Source of the DNA: an uncultured Erysipelotrichaceae bacterium
GTDB taxonomy: Bacteria; Bacillota_I; Bacilli_A; RF39; UBA660
Length of the DNA: 6,909 bases
Direction: 5' to 3'
NCBI GenBank assembly: GCA_902783345.1
Contig: CACZQI010000035.1
Coordinates: forward strand, 1-6,909
Shown: piece after piece, positions 1 through 5,280 of the stretch
How positions within the stretch are numbered: position 1 is the stretch's first letter
How the letters are laid out: the number at the start of each line of letters is the position of its first letter
Program-made: the position numbers and the translations under genes
The notes under the pieces: generated by a model
Databases searched by the model: none
What the model was told of the DNA's origin: nothing
Seen by the model: only the letters and a program-made list of their open reading frames with translations

Positions 1-1
1 T

Positions 2-787
2 ACAGTAGATGAAAACGAAGTAAGTGATTATGAAAAAACAATTGATAATGAAACATTAACAATAACCAATGCATATACACCAGAAACTACAAGCGTTCAA
101 GTTATAAAAATCTGGGATGACGCTGAAAATCAAGACGGTAAACGTCCAAGTGAATTAGTAGTAACATTAAGTAATGGTGATACTGTTACCTTAAATGAAG
201 CTAACAATTGGACTGCTACTATCAAAGATTTACCAGTAAATAGTAAAGGTCAAAAAATTACTTATACATGGACTGAAGCAGAATTACCAGAAGGATATAC
301 TTTAACAAATAGTGAAGTAGACGAAACAGGATATATTACTACTTTAACAAATAGTTATACTCCTGAAGAAATCAACATTAAAGTAGTTAAAGAATGGGAA
401 GACGATGATAACTTCAAAGGTTTACGTCCAGCAGAAGTAACAATCGCACTATATGCTAATGGCAAAGTTTATGAAGAGGTAACTCTTACTTTAGAAGGCA
501 ATTGGCAATATGTATTCAATAATTTACCAGTTTATGAAGATGGTGAAAAAATTGAATATACAGTCTTAGAAGAGAATGTACCAGAAGGATATGTTCCAGC
601 ATATGAAGGTAATGCAGAAGATGGATTCACAGTTTATAATAACCTTGGACAAGGTGATGTTGAACCAGAACCACCATACATTAACCCTCAAACTGGCGAT
701 AATATTATGCTTTATGTTAACATTTTATTACTAAGCATTGCTGGGTTTGCGAGTGGTAAAATCTATTTAAAAAGATATGATTTTTAA
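2..787 (+). CDS. CnaB-repeat surface protein with NPQTG sortase signal (5' end missing)
   Basis: This is the C-terminal 261 residues of a larger cell-wall-anchored protein; the reading frame is open from base 2 and ends in TAA. The visible part has the tail of one CnaB (collagen-adhesin B-type) domain (residues 1-28), a complete domain (about 31-121) and another (about 124-217). In each complete domain the first strand carries a Lys before a Trp (VIKIW, Lys36; VVKEW, Lys130), and the last strand carries an Asn (Asn117; Asn213). A Glu lies between them (Glu92; Glu190). This is the Lys-Asn/Glu set that forms intramolecular isopeptide bonds in this family. A Pro/Glu linker (EPEPP) leads to NPQTG (228-232), a hydrophobic helix (about 234-251) and a short tail with Lys257-Arg258: a complete sorting signal. 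The motif is NPxTG rather than LPxTG, matching the class B sortase encoded next. Likely role: adhesin or surface stalk. The ligand-binding N-terminus lies outside the window, so the target is unknown. Confidence 0.93.
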   Translation, partial: TVDENEVSDYEKTIDNETLTITNAYTPETTSVQVIKIWDDAENQDGKRPSELVVTLSNGDTVTLNEANNWTATIKDLPVNSKGQKITYTWTEAELPEGYTLTNSEVDETGYITTLTNSYTPEEINIKVVKEWEDDDNFKGLRPAEVTIALYANGKVYEEVTLTLEGNWQYVFNNLPVYEDGEKIEYTVLEENVPEGYVPAYEGNAEDGFTVYNNLGQGDVEPEPPYINPQTGDNIMLYVNILLLSIAGFASGKIYLKRYDF

Positions 788-791
788 GCAT

Positions 792-825
792 AAATAGACT
801 AGTTTAATTGCTAGTCTATTTTCTT
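792..825 (+). terminator. Intrinsic terminator between surface protein and sortase
   Basis: A perfect 11-bp inverted repeat (AAATAGACTAG at 792-802, CTAGTCTATTT at 811-821) has an 8-base loop and is followed by a short T-rich run, TCTT. It begins 5 bases after the surface-protein stop and ends before the sortase ribosome binding site. No promoter is visible between it and the sortase, so it probably acts as a leaky terminator, giving much substrate mRNA and little sortase mRNA. The U-tract is short, so efficiency is uncertain. Confidence 0.8.
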
Positions 826-841
826 AAAAGTGAGGTAGAAA

Positions 842-1576
842 ATGAAGAATAAAAAGAAAACAATTGCTAAAATTATTACTTATCTATTTGCGCTCGGCAT
901 TATGTTTGCTATAATCAATATTATTATTTGGTATGTTGAAAAGAATAATAATGCGATTATCATGAAAGATATTGAGCAAAATATTACGATTATTAAAGAC
1001 GATAAAGGTAATAATAAATTAAAAATTAATTTTACCGATTTAAAAAAAATTAATCCTGATACAATTGGTTATCTTGACGTAAATAATACCAATATTAATT
1101 ATATTGTTGTCCAAGCCGAAGATAATAAGTTTTATTTAAAAAATAATTTTTATAAAGAAAGCAATCGTCATGGATGGATTTTTGCTGATTATCGTAATAC
1201 CTTAAATGGTAATGATAAAAATATAGTAATTTATGGACATAATACTAGAGATGGTAGTATGTTTGGAACTTTAAGAAGAGTTATTAAAGAAAATTGGTAT
1301 ACTAATAAAGATAACCATATAGTAACCTTTAACTTAAATGGCGAAGAGAAAAAATATCAGGTTTTTTCAAGTTATAGCATTCCTGTTGAAGATTATTATA
1401 TTAGTACTGATTTTAAAGATAATAATGAATTTAAAGAATTTCTTAATACTATCAAAAAACGATCAGTATATAATTATAATGTTGAATTAACCGAAAATGA
1501 TCATATTTTAACCTTATCAACTTGTACTGGTAATGGTTCCAAAAGAATGGTTTTACATGCTAAAGAATTGAGATAA
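842..1576 (+). CDS. srtB: Class B sortase
   Basis: A 244-residue membrane-anchored cysteine transpeptidase. It cleaves a sorting motif between Thr and Gly and joins the protein to the cell-wall peptide. A short Lys-rich N-terminus precedes one membrane helix (about 9-31), placing the catalytic domain outside. The catalytic triad is visible: His133 in YGHNTRDGSMFG, Cys228 in TLSTC, and Arg235 in GSKRMVLHAKEL. The class B assignment rests on the NxxYxVVQ...NKFYLKNNF region, GWIFADYRN and the YGHNTRDG block. It also rests on the long helical insertion between His and Cys (about 183-207, EDYYISTDFKDNNEFKEFLN), typical of SrtB. Length agrees with the family. The ATG follows GAGGT (832-836). The gene lies 54 bases after the NPQTG protein, its likely substrate. 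Known SrtB enzymes accept NPQTN in S. aureus and (S/N/P)PxTG-like motifs in some clostridia, which fits. There is no haem-uptake (isd) context, so an iron role should not be assumed from the class alone. Confidence 0.95.
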   Translation: MKNKKKTIAKIITYLFALGIMFAIINIIIWYVEKNNNAIIMKDIEQNITIIKDDKGNNKLKINFTDLKKINPDTIGYLDVNNTNINYIVVQAEDNKFYLKNNFYKESNRHGWIFADYRNTLNGNDKNIVIYGHNTRDGSMFGTLRRVIKENWYTNKDNHIVTFNLNGEEKKYQVFSSYSIPVEDYYISTDFKDNNEFKEFLNTIKKRSVYNYNVELTENDHILTLSTCTGNGSKRMVLHAKELR

Positions 1577-1596
1577 AATCTTAATTCTTTTTCTTT
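1562..1596 (+). terminator. Sortase terminator overlapping the end of the gene
   Basis: A 12-bp stem with one G-U pair (1562-1573 with 1579-1590) has a 5-base loop and runs into TTCTTT. The 5' arm is made of the last sortase codons and the TAA stop sits at the base of the loop, so ribosomes finishing the gene would cover the hairpin. A start-like -10 box for the next gene follows within 10 bases. Confidence 0.7.
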
Positions 1597-1604
1597 AATT
1601 ATGG

Positions 1605-1610
1605 TATAAT
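1605..1610 (+). promoter_or_regulatory. Extended -10 promoter for the XRE regulator operon
   Basis: TGGTATAAT carries a perfect TATAAT at 1605-1610 plus the upstream TGn element of extended -10 promoters. The -35 region (about 1581-1587) is poor and overlaps the sortase terminator. Predicted transcription start is near 1617, giving a leader of about 100 bases before the ATG at 1716. Confidence 0.55.
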
Positions 1611-1616
1611 TAAATA

Positions 1617-1662
1617 GAAATTAAATTTCTTATTTTAAAAAATGTTACCCTTGAAATATTTC
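1617..1662 (+). promoter_or_regulatory. Paired GAAAT/ATTTC palindromes, candidate operators
   Basis: Two short palindromes share the same half-site: GAAATTAAATTTC at 1617-1629 (6+1+6) and GAAATATTTC at 1653-1662 (5+5). They lie between the predicted start of transcription and the XRE gene, start to start 36 bases apart. XRE regulators often repress their own promoter through paired palindromes. Such AT-only words also occur by chance here, so this is a weak inference. Confidence 0.3.
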
Positions 1663-1715
1663 CTATTAATAAAAGGCATTTGATAATAAAATATTAACTG
1701 AAAGGAAGAAATTTT

Positions 1716-2861
1716 ATGAATCAAGAAAAAATCGGAAAATTTATATGCGAGTGTCGCAAGAAAAAGAATATGACACAAGGAGAACTTGCCGAAAAGCTAG
1801 GAGTATCTGATCGAACAATTGGTAATTGGGAAAATGGGCGAAATATGCCAGACTTATCATTATTTAAGCCAATATGCGATGAATTAGGAATTACAATTAA
1901 TGAACTATTAAGTGGGGAAAAAATTAAAAAAGATATTTATCAAGAAAAGTTAGAGGAAAACATTATTAATACAATTGATTATTCAAATAAAAAAATAAGA
2001 GTTAGTAATAATATTTTAGGAATATCATTAATAATTATTGGCTTATTATTATCTTTTAGTGCCGTTTGTATATTTCCTTCAGATAGTTCTTGGGGAAGCA
2101 TTTATTCAATTATTGGAACAATTATATCTATTGCAGGCCTTTTTAAGTTAACTAAAAAACTAAATATTATTAAAAGATTATTAATATGCACTAGTTATTT
2201 TATATTATTTATGGCATTTTTAATTACTATTGATTATATAAGTGTCGTTACTTTAAAACAAATACCTCGTTTTTGTCTTCTTAAAACATCTAATGAAATA
2301 GTTTATGAATGTGATAGTATTTTCTATAATTATTATGAAGTAAATAGTGGAACTAAAAATAAATATATTATTATTGATAAAGAGAAAAAATATGTTATGG
2401 ATAATATTCCAATAACCCCATTTAATAGAACAAAAGCAGGCATTGATAATATTATTAAATATCAAAATAAATATTTAGGAAATAATAGTAATACTGGTAA
2501 TTTAATAAGAAACTTACCCCTATCAGAATATGGTTATGATTTTAAAATAGATACTTCAAATTTAGGCTTAATAATTGATTACCATATAACTGATTGGTAT
2601 ATTAATGATAATAAATATTTAGAAAAAAGTTTAGTTTATAATGCTATCTCAATCTTTAGTTTAATTGAAAATGCAAATTATATTAAATTTAATTTTAGTG
2701 GTAATAGTTATACCGTTAAAAGAAGCGCATTAGAAGAAAATTATCCTCATTATCAAGAGATTAAATCATCTAAAGAAGGATTTAATATATACTTAGAAAA
2801 TAAACTATATGATAATGATTTTATCAGTGAAATGTTTAATAAAATTATAAATAATAATTAA
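1716..2861 (+). CDS. Membrane-bound XRE-family regulator with DUF4825-like outside domain
   Basis: A 381-residue one-component regulator. Residues 6-65 are a Cro/CI-type helix-turn-helix (MTQGELAEKLGVSDRTIGNWENG at 19-41, then ITINELLSG). A polar linker (66-96) leads to three hydrophobic helices at about 97-118, 127-146 and 153-175. With the HTH in the cytoplasm this places the C-terminal 200 residues outside. That part contains a block (YLGNNSNTGNLIRNLPL, 253-269, then LIIDYHI and a SIFSLIENANYIKFNF segment) that matches my memory of DUF4825, a domain of unknown function in Bacillota sensor-like membrane proteins; this match needs a profile search. Two Cys (187, 199) lie in the outside part. 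Likely role: binds DNA from the membrane in response to an external or envelope signal. The ATG has AAGGAAG at 1702-1708. The next gene starts 8 bases after the stop, so the two are co-transcribed. Targets are unknown; autoregulation is plausible. The HTH is secure; the sensor function is inferred. Confidence 0.88.
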   Translation: MNQEKIGKFICECRKKKNMTQGELAEKLGVSDRTIGNWENGRNMPDLSLFKPICDELGITINELLSGEKIKKDIYQEKLEENIINTIDYSNKKIRVSNNILGISLIIIGLLLSFSAVCIFPSDSSWGSIYSIIGTIISIAGLFKLTKKLNIIKRLLICTSYFILFMAFLITIDYISVVTLKQIPRFCLLKTSNEIVYECDSIFYNYYEVNSGTKNKYIIIDKEKKYVMDNIPITPFNRTKAGIDNIIKYQNKYLGNNSNTGNLIRNLPLSEYGYDFKIDTSNLGLIIDYHITDWYINDNKYLEKSLVYNAISIFSLIENANYIKFNFSGNSYTVKRSALEENYPHYQEIKSSKEGFNIYLENKLYDNDFISEMFNKIINNN

Positions 2862-2869
2862 GGAGAATT

Positions 2870-3220
2870 ATGAAAAAGAAAAGTATTATTTTAATAATTA
2901 TAGGGTTAATAATAATTATAATTGGAATGTTTCTATTTAGTAATAAAACCTTTTTTAAAACCACTTATATTGGAACTAGCAATCAACAAATTTTTATTCC
3001 TAGATTTTCTTATTTTAATCGTGAATGCTGTTTTACAGCCGCTACCTTTTATTCATTAAAAAGTGAAAAACAATTAAAAAAAGAAATTAGTAATTATTTA
3101 AAAGAATTTGAATATTTTTCTGATGATACAACTTATGGCTTTAAAAAGGATAATTTATTTATTCAAAGTTATGTTGTAGAAAATCATGGATTATATCGAA
3201 AAATTATCATAACTTATTAA
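2870..3220 (+). CDS. Small single-pass membrane protein, unknown function
   Basis: A 116-residue protein that I do not recognise as a named family. Lys2-Lys4 precede one strong membrane helix (about 5-24, rich in Ile). The remaining 90 residues should face outside. There is no Cys after the helix in a lipobox arrangement, so it is a membrane anchor rather than a lipoprotein. The outside part has IPRF (43-46), a vicinal Cys pair (Cys53-Cys54), an amphipathic Lys/Glu helix (about 64-81) and two beta-like strands near the end. A ribosome binding site (TAAGGAG, 2859-2865) overlaps the stop of the upstream regulator gene, and the gap is only 8 bases, so the two genes are almost certainly one operon. 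The regulator also has IPRF shortly after its last membrane helix, followed by Cys and FY. A partner or ligand-presenting subunit of the sensor is a reasonable guess, not shown. Confidence 0.8.
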   Translation: MKKKSIILIIIGLIIIIIGMFLFSNKTFFKTTYIGTSNQQIFIPRFSYFNRECCFTAATFYSLKSEKQLKKEISNYLKEFEYFSDDTTYGFKKDNLFIQSYVVENHGLYRKIIITY

Positions 3221-3225
3221 TAAAT

Positions 3226-3254
3226 AAAGGCTTTACTTTAGGGTAAAGTTTTTT
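3226..3254 (+). terminator. Terminator of the regulator operon
   Basis: The 5' arm AAAGGCTTTAC (3226-3236) pairs with GTAAAGTTTTT (3243-3253), with two G-U pairs and a 6-base loop, and the 3' side is a run of T (3249-3254). It begins 5 bases after the small membrane protein stop. On the minus strand only a 6-bp core remains paired, but a T-rich tail follows, so it may help stop transcripts from the convergent flippase gene. Confidence 0.85.
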
Positions 3255-3259
3255 ATATT

Positions 3260-3284
3260 AAAAAATATTAATTTAATATTTTTT
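3260..3284 (-). terminator. AT-only hairpin at the end of the flippase gene
   Basis: A perfect 11-bp inverted repeat (AAAAAATATTA at 3260-3270, TAATATTTTTT at 3274-3284) with a 3-base loop spans the flippase stop codon. Read on the minus strand, its 3' arm ends in a run of six T. The absence of G-C pairs makes it a weak terminator; it may act together with the neighbouring hairpin. Confidence 0.45.
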
Positions 3285-4548
3285 TAACTTTAATATAGTT
3301 TAAAAAAGCCACTATAAATATATTAATAATTTCTGCTAGTATTAAAGAATAAATACCTATTTTTAAATAAGATAATATCATAATTAATAAAAGTTTAATT
3401 ATAATCCCAATAGTAGTAGTTCGCATAATATATTTAGCTTCATTAAAGGCTTGAAGAGTACTTGATAGTGGTGCTTCGAAATAGTACATAATAAAGAAAA
3501 AGGCTAAGAATTTAATATAAGTTATACCATCAGTTGTTTTAAATAATATTTCGAGAATTATTGGGCAAGTGAAATAAATTACAATATTAGATACAAGACC
3601 TAGAAGTAATGAGAGAATCATTACTTTTTTAAATATCTTTTTAACTATTTCTTTATTATGAATATTTTTAGATATTTCGGGAAGTAAACTAGTAGAGATG
3701 GCCCCAAGTAAGAAAGTAGGCACAATTAAAATGCCAATAACATAAGTATTGTATATAGCGTATTCTTTAATAATAAAATCACTTGCATAACCATTTTGCA
3801 TCATAAAATAAGTTAAAATAATTGGTTCTAAAAAATAACCAATATTACCAATAATTCTAGAACCAGTAGATGGAATACTTATGGCTAAAACATCTTTCAT
3901 AGTTCCGAAATCAGGCTTTAAATCTCTAGCAGTAATTTTCCATCCTTTAGGTAAGTATAAAAGAAACACTATAATAGAAATAGTTTCTGATAAAATACTT
4001 ATTAAAATATAACCACATACACTTATAATAGTTCCATATTTAAGTAAATGAGGTAAAACTACTAAAACAATAAATAACTTAAAAAGTTGCTCAATAATAT
4101 TAGATATAGAGTGGGGCATCATTTGTTGTTTACCAAAAAAATAACCCCTAATAATGCTAGAAAGTGATATAAAAGGCATGACAAAAGAGCAAGCAATAAG
4201 TGGATAATAAGCATCTTTTTCATGTAATAAATCATTTGCTAAAGTGTTTGCAAATAGAATCATTATTAAAATTAAAAATAAATTTAAAATTATAGAAATA
4301 GGGATAACTGAGGCCATTATATTTTTGCCTCTTTTTTCACCTTTAGCAATAATATTACTAATGGCAAGTGGAAAACCTAACTGTGTAATAGTAATAAGTA
4401 AACTATATGTAGGCATAATAAGAGAATATATATTAATTCCATCACCAATAACTCTGGTAAAATAAACTCTAATAATAAAACTTAAAATCTTAGTTATAAT
4501 GCCACCAATTACTAAAATTAAAGTACTTTTAATAAATTTATTTCTCAT
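3268..4548 (-). CDS. SpoVB/MurJ-like polysaccharide or lipid-linked oligosaccharide flippase
   Basis: A 426-residue polytopic membrane protein of the MOP (MATE/MurJ/Wzx) exporter superfamily, moving a lipid-linked sugar precursor across the membrane. It tracks B. subtilis SpoVB, as I recall that sequence, through its length: FIKSTLILVIGGIITKILSF at the N-terminus, QLGFPLAISNIIAKG, then SSIIRGYFFGKQQMMPHSIS followed by NIIEQ. The SIPSTGSRIIGNIGYFLEPI and FEAPLSSTLQAFN blocks also match. About 12 membrane helices are visible. It stops about 80-90 residues before SpoVB (518 aa) would, so the last two helices are missing, and no remnant is seen after the stop. The start is supported by alignment to SpoVB and by an in-frame stop 18 bases upstream, but its ribosome binding site is poor (AGGT directly touching the ATG). 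Substrate is uncertain: a spore-cortex precursor, lipid II or another wall or capsule precursor. SpoVB homologues occur in non-sporulating bacteria, so this does not prove sporulation. It stands alone on its strand. Confidence 0.88.
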   Translation of the reverse strand: MRNKFIKSTLILVIGGIITKILSFIIRVYFTRVIGDGINIYSLIMPTYSLLITITQLGFPLAISNIIAKGEKRGKNIMASVIPISIILNLFLILIMILFANTLANDLLHEKDAYYPLIACSFVMPFISLSSIIRGYFFGKQQMMPHSISNIIEQLFKLFIVLVVLPHLLKYGTIISVCGYILISILSETISIIVFLLYLPKGWKITARDLKPDFGTMKDVLAISIPSTGSRIIGNIGYFLEPIILTYFMMQNGYASDFIIKEYAIYNTYVIGILIVPTFLLGAISTSLLPEISKNIHNKEIVKKIFKKVMILSLLLGLVSNIVIYFTCPIILEILFKTTDGITYIKFLAFFFIMYYFEAPLSSTLQAFNEAKYIMRTTTIGIIIKLLLIMILSYLKIGIYSLILAEIINIFIVAFLNYIKVKKILN

Positions 4549-4566
4549 ACCTAATTGTATGTTTTA

Positions 4567-4572
4567 AGTATA
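4567..4572 (-). promoter_or_regulatory. Possible -10 box for the flippase gene
   Basis: Read on the minus strand this is TATACT, 18 bases before the ATG, which would give a leader of only about 12 bases. The -35 position is a T-run with no good match. With the weak ribosome binding site this suggests low expression. Low confidence in such AT-rich DNA. Confidence 0.3.
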
Positions 4573-4616
4573 TAATTTAAAACTTTTTTAAAAAATTTCA
4601 AAATAAAAAAAGGAAA

Positions 4617-4644
4617 TTGGCACTTTACCGGTAATATATATAGT
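4617..4644 (+). promoter_or_regulatory. Sigma-A promoter with TTACCGGTAA palindrome in the spacer
   Basis: TTGGCA (4617-4622) and TATAGT (4639-4644) are separated by 16 bases. Upstream, A/T tracts (4584-4610, including TTTTTTAAAAAA) resemble an UP element. The spacer holds a perfect 10-bp palindrome, TTACCGGTAA (4625-4634), whose CCGG core stands out in this AT-rich DNA. A repressor bound there would block RNA polymerase. Predicted start of transcription is near 4651. Confidence 0.55.
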
Positions 4645-4681
4645 AGAGGGAGAAAAATAACTAGAAAGGAGAAACGGAAAA

Positions 4682-5170
4682 ATGCGTTATATAAGTATGT
4701 TAAATCCATTTTCCATATATTATTTATGGCAAAATAAAATAGGAAAAGAGTATATTACTAAATTAATTAATTCAATTATTAATGAAAATGGTGATTATAA
4801 ATTATTAAATTTTTTTAATCTAGAACATAATCATGTTAGAAGTTATTGCATATTTGAAAGTAATAATAGTATTATTTTGCTAGATTTTAATTTAAATAAA
4901 CGAAATATTGAAGATGATATGGGAATACTTAATTATCTAGAAGTTACATCTAATAAAAACATTTTCTTAATAATGCTTAATGATTTTAAAGGTAATAATA
5001 TAGCGTCAAATAATATATATAATATTTTTAAAAATGATAGCTTTATTTTTGCTGATAACATATTAAAGCAATATAAAATAGATAAAAAATTAAGTGAAAT
5101 ATTATATAAAATGCCTGATGAATTATATCAGTATTATTTACATGAAGAAAACTTACTTTTAAATTATTAA
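4682..5170 (+). CDS. Hypothetical 162-residue soluble protein
   Basis: I do not recognise this protein with confidence. It has no signal peptide and no membrane helix, so it is probably cytoplasmic. It is rich in Asn, Ile, Leu and Tyr. The pattern is an N-terminal helical part (MLNPFSIYYLWQNKIGKEYI, about 6-34), a middle section of probable beta strands (VRSYCIFES, SIILLDFNLN, NIFLIMLNDF, 52-102) and a helical end (119-160). The opening (LNPFS followed by a KEYITKLINSII helix) and the central IILLDFN strand faintly recall Rpn/YhgA-type PD-(D/E)XK nucleases, but no convincing catalytic set is visible, so this is only a hint. The ATG has a good ribosome binding site (AAAGGAG, 4665-4671). It has its own promoter with a palindrome. 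No clear terminator separates it from the heat-shock operon, whose first operator begins 20 bases after the stop, so some read-through into hrcA is possible. Confidence 0.72.
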   Translation: MRYISMLNPFSIYYLWQNKIGKEYITKLINSIINENGDYKLLNFFNLEHNHVRSYCIFESNNSIILLDFNLNKRNIEDDMGILNYLEVTSNKNIFLIMLNDFKGNNIASNNIYNIFKNDSFIFADNILKQYKIDKKLSEILYKMPDELYQYYLHEENLLLNY

Positions 5171-5190
5171 TTTGACATATTTTTCTAAAA

Positions 5191-5218
5191 TTAGCACTCA
5201 TATATTGACAAGTGCTAA
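5191..5218 (+). promoter_or_regulatory. CIRCE operator 1 (one base longer than canonical)
   Basis: TTAGCACTC (5191-5199) and AAGTGCTAA (5210-5218) match the HrcA-binding CIRCE element TTAGCACTC-N9-GAGTGCTAA. There is one mismatch in the right arm (A for G), and the gap is 10 bases instead of 9. The site covers the -35 box, so bound HrcA would block RNA polymerase. Confidence 0.88.
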
Positions 5219-5233
5219 GCATAATATTATAAT
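5205..5233 (+). promoter_or_regulatory. Consensus sigma-A promoter of the hrcA operon
   Basis: TTGACA (5205-5210), a 17-base spacer and TATAAT (5228-5233) are a perfect match to the vegetative promoter consensus. Transcription should start near 5240. A promoter this strong needs tight repression, consistent with the operators on both sides. Confidence 0.93.
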
Positions 5234-5237
5234 GAGA

Positions 5238-5264
5238 TTAGCATTTGGATAAAAAGAGTGCTAA
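5238..5264 (+). promoter_or_regulatory. CIRCE operator 2
   Basis: TTAGCATTT-N9-GAGTGCTAA has the canonical 27-base length and a perfect right arm (5256-5264). The left arm has two C-to-T changes. It covers the predicted transcription start and the beginning of the leader, directly before the hrcA ribosome binding site. Confidence 0.88.
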
Positions 5265-5265
5265 T

Positions 5266-5272
5266 AAGGAAG
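5266..5272 (+). promoter_or_regulatory. Ribosome binding site that sets the hrcA start
   Basis: AAGGAAG lies 8 bases before GTG 5281. It would fall inside the coding region if TTG 5245 were used, and touches the in-frame GTG at 5272, so it supports only the 5281 start. Confidence 0.8.
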
Positions 5273-5280
5273 TGAAATTT

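Noticed and set aside
2..650. The CnaB segments as DNA-level tandem repeats.
   Set aside because: The domains are similar as proteins but diverged in sequence, so they are old domain duplications, not a DNA repeat array.
1642..1683. A 13-codon open frame from ATG in the leader of the XRE gene, which could be a leader peptide.
   Set aside because: No ribosome binding site precedes it and the peptide shows nothing distinctive; chance occurrence is likely.
2253..2465. A 70-codon open frame on the minus strand.
   Set aside because: Lies wholly inside the XRE regulator gene, has Asn/Ile/Phe-rich low-complexity translation and no binding site; a shadow of AT-rich DNA.
4244..4465. A 73-codon open frame on the plus strand.
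   Set aside because: Lies inside the flippase gene, which has clear family similarity on the other strand; its hydrophobic look is a complementary-strand effect.
5172..5177. A second TTGACA upstream of the CIRCE region as another -35 box.
   Set aside because: No -10 box at 16-18 bases; the perfect promoter at 5205-5233 explains expression.
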